A DNA stretch of 64,000 nucleotides from Symsagittifera roscoffensis (taxonomy: Eukaryota; Xenacoelomorpha; Acoela; Convolutidae), in contig NC_087062.1 of NCBI RefSeq assembly GCF_963678635.1, forward strand, positions 10,524,670-10,588,669, given 5' to 3'. The translations under genes and the position numbers were made by a program. A model generated the notes under the pieces. It was not told the DNA's origin, searched no databases, and worked only from the letters and a program-made list of their open reading frames with translations. Positions 53,301 through 64,000 of this stretch are shown here, in pieces (the first letter of the stretch is position 1; each line of letters begins with the position of its first letter).

Positions 53301-56300
53301 TCGAAGCTTCTGAACAACAAAAAAATGGTTTTCCCCTCCCCAAATATAGTGTATAGTGTCGAAGTTTGATTAGTCGGTGATTCTAAAATGGATGCGTTGG
53401 TTTGGATGCGGTGATTCTAAGGATGGGAGTTTTCATATGGTGAAGTGAAGAACCCCCTGAGTTCATTCCTCGCCACTTAAACCATCACTTTGATATTAAT
53501 AATTAATAGTCATAATTGTGGTTTCTGCGACTCCCAGAGATTCTATGAATGGCAATCCAGCTTGTCTAAGCATAGTCCGTTTCTATTACTGATGATTCTA
53601 ATGAAGATAACTATGTGGGTAGCTGTTGTTGTTGTTGTGCAGGACAGGTGGATGGGGGGTATTGCGAATCAGACTCCGTTCTGGCAACTAGTCATCTGCT
53701 CCTTCTTCCCTCCCCTCATTGGCTACATGATCTGGTTCAAGCAGGAACTGGAACAGATCCGAAGGTCCAAAATCGAAAAGAACGACATCACCAGAATCAG
53801 TGGGTTCAGTTTTAAACTACGGAACATGTACTCGCTTAATTTGAGGACTCATTTTCAGTTTCCCACCCATATTAACAATAATGATTGAGGTTTCTGCGAT
53901 TCGCAGACGAAAGGCTATCCAGCCTGTCTAAGCATTGTCTGTTTCTCTTATTTCCCCACATACCTGACTGAGTTATGTTGGTGAGCGAAGCTCATTTTTG
54001 CGGCTAAAGGCAGTTGTTTTTGAACCTGGAATTTTCACGTGGTACCACTATTGCAGCCGTAATCGGTCAGGCTGTGGTAAACATGAAGCTAGAAATTAGG
54101 CGAGAGCTCACCCTCACACACTATTATTGCTCTGACAGGGGTTTGAGTACACGATCTGACGATCTCGAAGTGAACGTCGTACCACCACGTAACGCGCCTC
54201 TAAACAAGACTGCTCAAATCAAGTTGAAGCCCTGAAAGCTTTGACTGCTTTTTAAGGTCTATGGCTTACTTTTTGCTTCAAAAAAGTGATGGAATTGACA
54301 AAAAAGGTAAAGTTTGACAAACGTCGTACCACCACGTAACGCGCCTCTAAACAAGACTGCTCAAATCAAGTTGAAGCCCTGAAAGCTTTGACTGCTTTTT
54401 AAGGTCTATGGCTTACTTTTTGCTTCAAAAAAGTGATGGAATTGACAAAAAAGGAAATATTTGTGTTCAAACTTGTTCACTAGTTGAAATTGGCACGTTT
54501 TATTGTAGTTTAGAACATCAACAAACCGTTTTAGATATAAGGAATTTCAGAAAAAATAAAGTAGGATTGGAAGAAAGCCAAAAGTAAGAGCATTTTTTTG
54601 ACTGTTATAATGAGATTTTAGATATACGGACAAGTCAAAAACCTATAAATTTAAGTGTGTTTTTCTCAAGTTGATCAACTTAATCGAAAGTAATGCTTAA
54701 CCGAACTGTTCAATTGATGGAAAAAATATCAAGAAAAACCTCTGTTTAGCTCAGCAAAATTTACGAAGATTTTTACCTTCTCAATTTTGTAAAAATATTT
54801 GTTTTTTTTTGGATTGATCACCCAAACTTGCCATTTTTGCTATTATAAAAATAATTTTTAGTTTAAAAACAATTTTCAGCCGTTTTGAAGTTGTCAGTTT
54901 AGTGCCCTTCCTAAAAACTGTCGGGCTTTATAAAGAGCCCACTTTTATACTGTTAGGTCAGCGACTGAACCAGTTTTATGTCATAATTTTTGATTGACTA
55001 AAAAAGCTTAAAAATATACCCGATTTTACGGTAAAATTTCCATGCCTGAATTTCGTGAAAAATTGCATCAAAATAATCTGCCCAAATTGCATTCAAGTTT
55101 TGTATCCATCATTTTTTCTTTAATCCTCCCTAAAAACTCTGAGCATTAAAAATGGGGAAAAACTTTGTCTTTGGGTGTAGTTTAAGGCTTTTTCAACCGT
55201 GACTTGAACAAAAATTCGTTCCTGTGTTGAGAAAAAATGCTCTGAAATTTTAATCTAAAATCGAGCGAGTAAAGCAATAGAGTACCCTTCGTTAAATGAA
55301 AATTGGTCAATCAGGCTTGATTTTACAATAATCCTGATTTTACTCAATGAAAATTTTAAGAGCTTTTATTGCTCCATCTATAAATTTTCCTTGCTCCATC
55401 TGTAAAATTGAAAAAAAACTAAGTTTTTATTGTGCAAATTTAATAGGTTTTTTTTCTTCAAAAATTAAAAAATTTTTAGATTTATTTGTTTTCGTTTTGA
55501 TTTTTGGAAGACATTGTTTTTCGATTATGCCTAAATTACTAATGTTTTACGCATCACAAACTTTAAACGCGTAGTGTCTTGTTCTCAGCTTTTAAAATGG
55601 CAAAATACTTTGTGTTCGGGTGTGTTTCAATTTTTCTGTTTTCCCCGCAAAATCAGGTACCACAAATAATCATCAGATTGGGCCGACTGATACAAGACTT
55701 TAGTTTGTGATTCGGACAAAATTTTATGAAATTTTTGGTTTTCAATCTAAAATCGAGTGAGTAAAGTCATAGAATAGCCTTCATTCATTAAATGAAAATT
55801 TGTCAGTTAGGCTTGATTTTACAAAAACTCGATTTTATTGCATGAAAAACATTAGAGTTTTCATTGCTTCAACAATTACGCTAGAACAGCATTCGTGATA
55901 TAAAAATGTTCGAAAAAAAGTCTAGCATTTTATTGTACAAAATTATAGTTTTTTCGTTTGCTTTTTGCTCATCGAATGCTTTTGTGTAGTTCTCTTATCA
56001 CACAATGTACAAAAACACAAAAAACGACACCGATTTGATGTTGTTGTTTTAAGAATGTGGTCGAACCACTCTTTGCTACTTGCATAGCAATCAACTATCC
56101 TTGTTATTTTTATATATTCTTCCATACAATAATAAAAACTCGATTGCGGAAGTTTTTTTTACTCAAAATGTCTCATGCAATATTTGAAATGCATCTTTTA
56201 TAGGTAAATTGGCGTAACGCTTTCCAATTTATTACATGCAAAACTATTGTGGATGCCCAATTTGTTTCATTCCAAAATAAATGTCTGTTTGTGTTTGGTG

Positions 56301-59300
56301 CCACTTTCGCTGCATTGCTCAGGCCGGTTGTTAGCATATGTAGCTGCTTTATTTGTGGCTAATATTAGCAAACTGTCAAGGGCTTTGGCCGCAGATGAGA
56401 GAACTGGGGACTCTAAATCTCCTGGTAGTTAGAGCAAATTCGTCACAGCACATGTTTTTTTTCAAGGCTTGTCGTATATTTTGTATTTTATCGTTTTTAT
56501 CGTTTTTTGGCTCGTTTTTATCGTTTTTTGGCTACTTTTTATCGTTTTTTGGCTAGTGTTTGCGAAGCACAGCTTCGCCTCTGTGTAAAATTTATGAACA
56601 TAGTGGGAACTGAATGAATAGCGTTTCGCCATCAACGAGAATTCAATGATTAACAGTTCGCTCTTTTTAAAGAATTCCACCCTATAGTACCCACTAAAAA
56701 GTTATCATCCCTGTAAGTGAGTAAAACAATGACGACTTAGCTTTTTTTAACCTTATACCTTCCCTTTTTGTAATAGGCGGATAGTCAACATAGTCAGTAA
56801 TTTTGGAGGACTTGTAATAAGATCCTAATATTTTATTGCAAATTTTTTATGTTTTTTTTTATATAAATGTTCTCTGGAAAAATGAGTTTGGTCTGTTGCA
56901 GGCAAAAAGGACACTAAGATGGGGGTGTATACGAAATGGCGGGACTTCTACAAGGCGCCAGTTACCACCTTCATCTTACACTTCGCAGCCAATCTAGTCT
57001 TCATTGGACTATTCTCTTATATGGTATCACTCACATGTTTCATTAATGATACAATACTCACGTGAAACATTTTGTATGAAGTGTTCAACCGTAATAGTTT
57101 AAATTTGAAAGCCGAAATTTTGTCCAATTCTGAAGAATCTGTATGTTTGAACAGAAAAATCAATTACTCGTGATTTTTTTCTCTGTTTTGAGGCCTATAG
57201 CCTACAAAAGGGCTTCTTATTTATTTGACGATTCTGAACTATGATCCCTTTGCCTAGATCTTAATTTAAGTTACAATGATTTTTTGATAAGTGAATTTGT
57301 CTTCTTAGGTCCTACAAAAGATAGAATCGAGGCCCACGATTGTTGAGCGTATTGTGATTGGCTGGAGTCTCATTCTCAACCTTCAGATCATCAAAGACTA
57401 TCTGTCCATGTCCGACTCCAACCTCCTCCGAAAGGCATCCTCACTCGATAAGGTAAAGCACCATCTTAATACCTCTTTTTGCCCCCCCCCCCCCACACAC
57501 ACACACACCCCTCACTCAAAAAGCTGCATTGTACCCCCCCCCCCTCTTCCACACTCTTTTTTGACCCCTTCCACGCACAAACATCAGTTTTCAGCCATAC
57601 TCAGTAGTTTTTACAAGTTAACGCCTTACGACCAATGTTTTTGAAATTCATTGAAATTTGTGCAAAACTTCATCACAGTTGCAGCACGCGATACTTTTTT
57701 TGTTAGATCAACTTAAGTAGATTTGAAATCGATTTACATCAATATTTTTCATATAATACTTCATATAATCATCAATATTTTTCATCTAATATTTCGACAA
57801 AAACTGCGAATTGTATGAATACAAATAATTATTCAAATCATTAGTTTTTCGTTTACTTAATCAAATTTTCAACAATTTTTTGCAGTGCGGTTGAAAGTTG
57901 AACAGAAAAAACTGGTGATTTTTAGGGCGGGTACGATTGCAGCGGCGAGCCAAAAGTTTTCTTGTGTTTGCACTTTTGTTTACCACAAAACTATTCAAGA
58001 ATCGAACAAATAAAAAAACGGATGGCTGGTTTTTGTTTTAACGTTTGACATGACGTGAAGATATGTTCTTCAAATACGCAATCTGCTAGCTACGCAAGAT
58101 TTTTCATCGCATAATTTGTCGAGATAATCGTATCTGAAGCAAAATGCGCCTAAGCTACGCAATTTCACTGCTTACTTGGGATCTATTTTTCGGACAATTG
58201 CTTGCTATCAATTTTCCAATTTTGAACTTTCAATGGAACAATGTTTGAAAGTTGTAATATTTCGATAAAAACTGCAGTCTCTATACAATTCTGACGTATG
58301 CTCTCTTGTAATTTAAGTAGATAGAAAAAACTAATTGCGCATAAGGATATTATAAGTACTCTAGACTCCAATCCTGAACGTGAAATTCTTTCGCCTTTTA
58401 CTAAAGAATTCCGGGCTTGGGGTGAACTTGAGTTCGTACTCTTTTTCTGAACCCTTCGAAAACGGTGGGTTTCTAACTCTGGAAATGATTATTAACATTA
58501 ATGTTGCAATTTTGCTAGAGTATACTCCGGCATAGTCTTCAGGGTGCCTACAAAGTTAGTCAAAAGGCAGATTCGCTTCTAAGTCGCCGCTATCATATAG
58601 AAAGATCTACATAATTTAATACACAAAACTGGAATGCCTAACGCCTGCTTCTACTGGAAGATGTTGGAAAAATCAAAAGACCCGGAAAAATACATGTATA
58701 CTTGGCGATTCTAATTTAATACATGCCATAGTAACCTGAGCGTCAGATTGATTAATCTTTAATGTAAGTAGTACAACAAACAGAGGGTGGAGCCCAAAGT
58801 AGTTTAATCTTCGACGATTTAATCCCTCCTATGCTTGAAAAAAAGAAAAACAACAAAATCGGCACCCCCACCCAAAAAATGGGAACTCACGAAGCTAATG
58901 TTATAAAACTCAGGGTGCAGTGTTAGAGATGATTTAAGAGAAGATGTTTTGAGAAAAGTTTCAGAGTAAACAACACTTTCACTTTTGTTCTTTTTTATAG
59001 TCCTCTACAAGTACTGGAAAAAGCCTTTGCTCATGTTTGTTCCTTTTTGTAACTCAGTTGATGAGCCAGAATAATGCAGCCAAGGAACAATTGACAAACT
59101 ACACTTAGATGAGGGCAAGTTATGTAGTGCAGTATGCATTATGCAAACGGCATCAGATATCAAAAATCTGTTGAACCAACTTTGACACAACAGAGATCGA
59201 AAAAAAACTGAAATATCAACAACTAATTTTTGTGCTGCTCAGAGTTAAGAGTTAAATTTCAATCTTCTTTCGGTTAAAAGCAGAAGTGAGTTTATGCCTG

Positions 59301-62300
59301 GAGTAGCTTAATCATAGAGTAATTTCAGATAACGTACATCGGCTGTTCGTCACGCTATCTTATTTTCTGCCGGTTAGGTTCGTGCAACTTCTAGTCTAAT
59401 AAAGATCTTAATCTTACTCTTATATCTCCTAGTCTCAAAAGATCTAGTCTATGCTGGTATTTGCGGCTAGATATCTGGAACTTGTTCCAAAGGAGAACAA
59501 TTGTCTTCTAAGTTATATTCAAATTGTTCTGGTGCTGAAACTACAAGTAGTTTCAACATTACAAATAAATGTCAGTGTTAGTTATGGACAATGATTGTTT
59601 AGTAAAGAATAATTTATAGAGATAGTTTTATCAAGAATCTAATTGGTTATAAATACTAGTTTTAAACTGATTGCAGCCATCCGGGGCTTAGAGAGTTTTT
59701 AGTTTTCAGATTGTTTATTGTAGTGATTGATGGATGGATACGTTTTTTTGTTTTTCGTAGTTGTTTTATTTTGAAGCAGTGACACCTCAGATCAGACACA
59801 TAGGAGGCAAGTGATAATAGTCCCCTGAAGTGTAAATTGGGGACATTCAGGACCCGGCAACTAGCGGCAGTATTGGACTCGATTTTTAGTATGCTGTAGG
59901 TCTTGTTGAGGGAAGCTTAAACTTAGAACCCCAGACCCCCGGACCCCCACATCAGGCAATTTACGCTGATTAATGAGCAAGGACATACTGATTTTAAGCG
60001 GTAATAGACACTGGTCCCCACCGCCGGAAAAAGTACTCCAGCAAGTAAAAACCCTCCGGAAGAAAAACAAAAATGGACCTTTAATGGGATAATCTGGAAA
60101 ATATTAGTAAGAAATGTATGAAACTTGGCATTTAGGACCCTCATGAGACACGGAGCTTGTCCCAGAAAGTTTGAACCCGGGTGACCCTGGTGACTTTAAA
60201 TTGACTTTTGAGCACTATGACCCCACAATTGCATAGAAACCCCCGGTATTAACAGAGGGAAGTGGCATTTTCCTAGCGCCAACTCTCCGGAAATAGGAAT
60301 TGGTCAACTTACAAATATTTGGTAGGAAAATTTGTTTTTGGGAATTGAATCAGAAACTGATGGCAAAATGGCTTCTACATTGCTTGCAATCTTGAAGTAG
60401 TAAAAATAATTCAAAATGGACTTGGTAAGTATTATCTTCAGCTAGATTGGCGAATGATCTGTTAATAGCAATTGAACTAGACTACAGAAAAATAGTGCCA
60501 GAGGAAATTGGCAGTAGTAGGACAGTGGCATGGGAGTTACGTCGCCTTTAAAACATCAACGAACGAGAATATTGCTTGGCTCCCCGGAGGTGACTTTTTG
60601 GCCTAAATGATCTCTAATAGACAAACTACATTCCTTTGATAGCTAGAAGCTCGGGATTTAAGTAGAGTACAGATAGAAATTTAGATGCTTGGAATGATTT
60701 AGGTACCCATGGAAAGGGTTTCCACCTACCCCGTGAAGACTTACAAAATAAAGACCTTCGGAGGGTCGCTGAGTAAGCAGAGTATGATTCAGAGGTTGAG
60801 TTGAACTTCAGGGCTAGAGTTCAAGAATTAGTTAATTGGATTTGTTTTACATTTGTGTGTTTAGTCTAATTGTGACACCTGCCGCATACCGGGTATCTAA
60901 TACGCTTGAAGAAGTTGATACAAGAAACCGAACTTGGCTCAAGGTAGTGTTGACAGGGGAGGGATGTAGCCATAAAACATGTGCGAAAGGGTGATTTAAG
61001 CGGATAACAGGACTGATAGGAAATGGCGTGACTTGACTAAAACTAAGTGTATATATTTATAAGGAACCGGAGGGTACCGGATAGCCGTAGAGAGTCAGAA
61101 AAATTACGCGAAGAGAGCGAACGGTTGGTTCTCAGTTAGAGAGAGAACGATTGAAGCCGAGACGAATAGTTTGTTCATGGAGGATGCTATTGCTTGAGGT
61201 GAGGCTAGTTGTGTCTCACGGTTGTTAGTTAATTAGTTTGGCTGATTTGAACCCGAGTTTAGTACTGGGTTGCATTAGTTGTGTGTGCGAGCTGCGCTTG
61301 AATCCGAGTTTAATACCGGGTTGAATTAATTGTGTGAGTGAGTTGCGCGTTTGAAATCGAGTCAAGCAAAAACTGACAAGGGAGTTAATTGCGTTTGAGC
61401 GGAACGCAACGGAGGCTTCGTTACAAAAGTCTCGTTAACTAGTAGTTAGCTCATTAAGGGCCTTTTAAATTGCCTTTTTTTCCTTTGCGATTGAGAGTTT
61501 ACTTATTGTGTCTACTATTTGCTGAATCAGCTAGAAACGCAAGAGGAGAATCGAAAAGAGCATTAACCAATTGCGCGATCCTTTGATCGGCCGATTTAGT
61601 CTGACCACCAACATAACCCTCTCGGAATTGTGGATAATATCGTGCCTTAGTGTCCGCCCCTATTACACGGTAAAAAGAGGAGAAACTCTGTGGCTGTTGA
61701 GTAAAGCGTTTGAGTGAAAACGTCCTTAAAGGAGACGCCCCCACGATATTTCTACAATTCCCATCCATGCAAGAAAATAGAAAATAGGGACAACAGCTCG
61801 TCCCTACTATAATTTCTTTTCTAAAAATGAGGAATACGATCAGTTCTATCAATTTTATATTACTTTCAACGACCATGAAATAATACAAAATATAACCGGA
61901 AACCAGCAAACGGAAATAGGTCCAGCTACATGGAGGCTGAAGAACAACAAACGACTAACTGAAACCAGAGTTTCTTGCTACCAGCCCGATTCATATGACG
62001 AAGACAGACATTACTTCGAGAGACCCTTCGAACTATCAGCATAAAAAAGCAACCATTGAAAGAAATTACATGACTCATCTAGAAGGGAAAATACAGCATG
62101 CAATAAACCCCTCAATTATGACTAACTCCTTCTAAATAAGGTAGAGTAAAAAATGCACTGAAAATTTGCAATACATGAAATGCCACGCCAATGAAAATCA
62201 AAATGGCAATCCGAACGAAATCAAAAAATGGATTTTATCAAGCTTCTCAAAATCAACTAACAGAAACAGATGACATTATGACCGAGATAATAATTTGAAA

Positions 62301-62328
62301 GCAAGGTAACATCCTCTCCTCCAAATCG

Positions 62329-62366
<38 letters not shown>

Positions 62367-63213
62367 TGGGGGGGGGGGGGTAGTGGGAGAAAAGGATACC
62401 TGATTTTGAATCAGAATCGAGCACAAGGTTCAGCTAATAGTGATTGACAAATCATTTTACTTCCCTATGTAGGTTGAGTCATGGTCCCGAGTGGACTTCG
62501 CTGTGCTGCTTCTGTTCCTCTGTGGGGTGATAGTGAGGAGTTTGGGCTATGACAGTAAGGATGCCCTGGATGTGACTCACTTACTTTATGTGTTTTCACT
62601 CATGTGCTACATCGTCAAAGTACTCGCGTACATGGCACTCAGCGACAGACTAGGTATCAAGTCCAATCAAACTAACATCCTCGTCAAGAGTCAATCTGCT
62701 AAAGAGACTAATCTAATCTGCGACCCAAAGTTAACAAAATTGCTGATTGAGCTCCAGATTTTTTTTCACTTGAAATAATTTCAACCAATCAGATTTGAGC
62801 AGCATCATGATCATATGAGCTCTAGATTTTTTTCGCTAGTAAAAATTTCAACCAATCAGATTCAAGCATTCTGATCATATTTTCAAAATAATTTAAAAAA
62901 AAAAAACAGGGCAAAAGATGGGCACATGTTAACTTGATTCCAAAATTGTTGTATGTCTCTCAGACTCCTGTAATACTTCCAGGTCCCCTGGTGGAAATGT
63001 GCTTCAAGATGCTGAACGACATCATCATCTTCATGTCCATACTGTCCTTCGTCATAGTGGGCTATGGAATCGCGGTCCAGGCACTCATGTACCCAGGACA
63101 GAACAAGCCCCTCTTCGGAATAGTGTGGGGCATCGTGATCAGTCCATTCTTCGAGATGGTCGGCAACCTGGACTTCCAGAGTATAGGCGCATCATCCACC
63201 GCCAAATGCGACA
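38387..63213 (+). CDS. TRPM-family cation channel, 5' complete, 18 exons to the pore, 3' end beyond window
   Basis: A calcium/cation channel subunit of the melastatin family. Exons: 38387-38456, 39059-39253, 40729-40901, 41644-41794, 43432-43587, 43997-44239, 44664-44983, 47026-47226, 50451-50663, 51610-51773, 52132-52258, 52679-52764, 52971-53082, 53643-53799, 56902-57023, 57309-57452, 62473-62653, 62983-63213. All junction phases agree; total about 1015 codons. The order is the LSDAT-type N-terminal region, the helical MHR region, pre-S1 and S1-S5, then the pore helix. Several N-terminal stretches (TITGGTDAGIMK, GVATWGSI, HTHFVLVDDGSTG, IVEGGPGS) look closest to TRPM2-like members, but the window ends before any NUDT9-H or kinase domain, so the subtype is open. 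The gene covers over 25 kb with introns up to 5 kb. Confidence 0.95.
41150..41430. mobile_element. Right-hand part of an hAT-like element in TRPM intron 3
   Basis: Interior blocks (gcggcttcggtgccaatgta, cgccgaaaaatgcgattttt) and the end tagatccgcccctg match the family; the left end is missing. Confidence 0.55.
42865..43101. mobile_element. Short hAT-like copy in TRPM intron 4
   Basis: Starts caggggcggatttagg and ends caaatttgcccctg, an imperfect inverted repeat pair 237 bp apart. Flanks do not match, so the target duplication is lost or the ends are recombined. Confidence 0.5.
44236..44246 (+). other. GC donor of TRPM intron 6
   Basis: Exon 6 ends GATACAG at 44239 and the intron begins gcaatt. 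Phase 1 joins to TG AGA.. at 44664, giving SVDTVRNSLKTGAPC, which aligns with the family. No GT gives an open frame here. GC-AG introns are the commonest minor class. Confidence 0.65.
45748..45865 (-). CDS. Unrecognised terminal exon on the minus strand inside TRPM intron 7
   Basis: On the - strand, an acceptor caatttgcag is followed by 38 codons and TAG. The codons are GC-rich and coding-like (GACGTCAACAACATCGCC.., residues MFVASNFNVSNLAKQFSSKK then KFLLAAFDDGVI), unlike the AT-rich intron around it. It would take two bases from a previous exon. I found no partner exon upstream and do not recognise the protein. It may be the last exon of a nested antisense gene or a retro-inserted fragment. 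Confidence 0.35.
47530..48800 (-). pseudogene. Degenerate minus-strand ORF cluster, probable mobile-element remnant
   Basis: Four consecutive minus-strand segments are open in shifting frames. About 48780-48600 has ANFCVDAAQLAEIQKIVDSF. 48448-48029 is a 139-codon Lys/Glu/Thr-rich frame, followed by 47983-47708. About 47700-47530 is a Glu/Lys-rich tail with EDKEAEDKETAKRPEE. Base composition is GC-richer than the surrounding intron. Frameshifts and stops between segments indicate a dead reading unit. No reverse transcriptase or transposase motif is seen; a gag/ORF1-like protein is only a guess. Confidence 0.4.
49040..49145 (-). repeat. Interspersed repeat, minus copy
   Basis: The reverse complement of this segment matches 58358-58490 and 63890-64000 (ctctagactccaatcc, attctttcgccttttactaa, ttcgggcttgggtcaacttg). 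Confidence 0.65.
49608..49631. other. Perfect 9-bp hairpin
   Basis: gcgctgaca, loop ggaatt, tgtcagcgc, followed directly by ggtatatatg. It lies in TRPM intron 8, in a short GC-rich island. Purpose unknown. Confidence 0.6.
49766..50030. repeat. ~160-bp diverged tandem duplication
   Basis: ttaatacatggacacag..ctcgggaagttgtaacctcc at about 49770 recurs as ttaatacatgggcaacag..ctcgggaagttgttgcctcc at about 49930. Both end near a cttgcag..cttattag stretch. Confidence 0.55.
51160..51235 (+). repeat. tRNA-like sequence (SINE head)
   Basis: gatcagtggtgaagtggtta (A-box-like), then gtcggatgttcgaggcc (B-box-like) about 35 bases later. The ends do not pair into a 7-bp acceptor stem, so a functional tRNA is unlikely. 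Confidence 0.35.
53491..53955 (+). repeat. Direct repeats flanking TRPM exon 14
   Basis: The sequence around ggtttctgcgactcccagag..ccagcttgtctaagcat (about 53491-53592) recurs as ggtttctgcgattcgcagac..ccagcctgtctaagcat (about 53866-53955). The two copies bracket the 157-nt exon 14 (53643-53799). Confidence 0.6.
54173..54455. repeat. ~135-bp tandem duplication in TRPM intron 14
   Basis: cgtcgtaccaccacgtaacg.. at about 54173 is repeated almost exactly from 54322, ending at ttgacaaaaaagg in both. Confidence 0.75.
55140..56590 (+). repeat. Interspersed repeat block and SINE tail in TRPM intron 14
   Basis: The segments at about 55244-55375 and 55735-55870 are direct copies (gagtaaagNNatagaatancc, aggcttgattttacaa). 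Those at 55640-55700 (caggtaccacaaataatcat) and 56050-56110 (caactatccttgttattt) match sequence in RPN2 intron 10 and next to TRPM exon 2. A SINE tail (gtttgcgaagcacagcttcg) ends the block at about 56553-56585. Confidence 0.55.
58358..58490 (+). repeat. Interspersed repeat copy in TRPM intron 16
   Basis: Near-identical for about 100 bases to 63890-64000 and, inverted, to 49040-49145. Confidence 0.7.
60879..61480 (+). mobile_element. LTR-like island with TATA box
   Basis: Begins tgtgacacctgccgcatacc, has a TATA-like tatatatttataagg at about 61052, and then a leader with an imperfect ~48-bp tandem (ccgagtttagtactgggttg.., ccgagtttaataccgggttg). Composition from about 59690 onward differs from the T-run-rich intron. 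A second LTR, a primer-binding site and target duplication were not identified. It may instead be an unrelated promoter. Confidence 0.3.
61781..62044 (+). other. Unrecognised 88-codon open frame, no ATG at its start
   Basis: Opens after TAG at 61778-61780 and ends TAA at 62042. The sequence is protein-like (YYNFFSKNEEYDQFYQFYIT, then TETRVSCYQPDSYDEDRHYF). A 136-codon frame (61499-61909) on the opposite strand partly overlaps it. Either could be an element remnant next to the LTR-like island; neither matches a family I know. Confidence 0.25.
62332..62380 (+). repeat. GT microsatellite plus G run
   Basis: About 17 GT dinucleotides followed by a 13-base G run, 90 bases before TRPM exon 17. Confidence 0.9.
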
Positions 63214-63854
63214 GTGAGTCAATTAAAAATTATCACCTCGAAAACGCATATGCCGCTTGATTTTAGCTTACACACCTTCAAACTCTGCTATATGGGTGCG
63301 GTGCGGGAGTGGTATACAGAAAAACTTTGACATAATCAGTTAAGTCTTTCCGCAAACACCGAGATCATTATTCCCGAAACATGTATTAGTTGACCCCGCA
63401 GGGTCCTGAAAACATGAAAGCGCGACCTCGAATCAAAACATATCTGGCATCTAAATTTCCTCGCCTGTTTGCCCCTTTCACTTTCAAAAGAACGACCAAT
63501 TCGATTGGTTGAATTGTGATATTGAAAAGAGGAATTTGAACTTTTTTGTGTGAACAAAACTTTCTTACAACAACCATTCGGTATATTTGCACGTAAACAT
63601 GCACAGATATGAATACTAATCTCTGTCGTGTTTGATAGATGCCAATTCACGCCAAACATGATTTTTGACTTTAAATTGTATTTAAACTATGCATTTCACA
63701 AATGCGAATGGTAACTTTGTTGCAGATTGATGATCTTTTGAAGCGTTTATTGAACAAACTATGTGAAAGCTTTTTTCATTTGAAATGACTTTCGACTATA
63801 GTACTTTTTGTAATTTTAAGTTTCGTAGACTTATTTCATTTGTAATTATTTCAG

Positions 63855-63886
63855 TCGATGGTATGAGGGACAATCTATGTGTAGTT
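63855..63886 (+). CDS. Candidate TRPM exon 19 (short pore exon)
   Basis: The acceptor ttatttcag at 63854 and phase 1 from exon 18 (ends at 63213 with one base) give IDGMRDNLC directly after AKCD. That places two Cys nine residues apart, like the pore-loop Cys pair of TRPM2/TRPM8. Possible donors are gtagtt after 63880 or gtaact after 63886. Another acceptor at 63725 would give an immediate stop. Confidence 0.4.
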
Positions 63887-63889
63887 GTA

Positions 63890-64000
63890 ACTACTCTAGA
63901 CTCCAATCCGAAACGTGAAATTCTTTCGCCTTTTACTAAAGAATTCCGGGCTTGGGGTCAACTTGAGTTTTCATTCTTTTTCCGAACCCACTGCAAATGG
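63890..64000 (+). repeat. Interspersed repeat copy at the window edge
   Basis: Matches 58358-58490 (ctctagactccaatcc.. to ttttccgaacccac) and runs off the window; it starts a few bases after the candidate exon 19. Confidence 0.7.

Larger units (their letters stand above)
53643..63213 (+). other. TRPM membrane region (exons 14-18): pre-S1, S1-S5, pore helix
   Basis: Pre-S1 helix FWQLVICSFFPPLIGYMIWF (exon 14). S1 TTFILHFAANLVFIGLFSYM (exon 15). S2 IVERIVIGWSLILNLQII (exon 16). S3 VDFAVLLLFLCGVIVRSL and S4 LLYVFSLMCYIVKVLAYMAL (exon 17). S5 IIIFMSILSFVIVGYGIAV and the pore helix GIVWGIVISPFFEMV (exon 18). At the selectivity-filter position, where relatives have FGQ or YGE, this protein reads VGN (Gly kept). 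S4 carries a single Lys. Exons 16 and 17 are separated by a 5-kb intron. Confidence 0.85.

Overview
The window is a piece of an AT-rich, intron-rich animal (metazoan) nuclear genome. Evidence: split genes with phase-consistent AG acceptors, a TRPM cation channel, a heterotrimeric G-protein alpha subunit, two ER N-glycoprotein enzymes, tRNA-derived SINE-like repeats and TIR DNA elements. I cannot name the phylum from sequence alone. A 200-base run of N (26827-27026) is an assembly gap inside an intron.

Layout. On the + strand: a 5'-partial BAHD-type acyltransferase-like gene (about 1661-2770); an intact single-exon UDP-glucose:glycoprotein glucosyltransferase, UGGT (3100-7761); and ribophorin II, RPN2, the OST subunit 2/Swp1 homologue (11 exons, 8841-19312). 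UGGT and RPN2 are both ER-lumen/ER-membrane N-glycoprotein proteins, and both have a pyrimidine-rich AG exactly 7 nt before the ATG. That fits a short 5'UTR intron or spliced-leader trans-splicing. About 6.2 kb of repeats follows (19313-25539), dominated by a ~3.3 kb element holding four ~740-bp tandem units, each with a broken non-LTR reverse-transcriptase fragment. On the - strand a complete five-exon G-alpha gene (25540-33349, 362 codons) includes one intron that appears to have a GA donor instead of GT. Head-to-head with it, after about 5 kb of tandem duplications, is a + strand TRPM gene (first exon 38387-38456). It runs through at least 18 exons to the pore (63213), probably has a further exon at 63855, and continues past the window. 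One of its introns uses a GC donor. The large TRPM introns hold repeats, an unrecognised minus-strand terminal-exon-like ORF (45748-45865), a degenerate minus-strand ORF cluster (47530-48800) and an LTR-like island (about 60879-62044).

How the genes relate. UGGT re-glucosylates misfolded glycoproteins and RPN2 is part of the complex that first attaches the glycan, so the + strand pair is one ER glycan-quality-control neighbourhood. G-alpha and TRPM are divergent and could share a regulatory interval; a functional link is only inference. Exon models were assembled by hand from reading frame, phase and family alignment from memory; no search was run.
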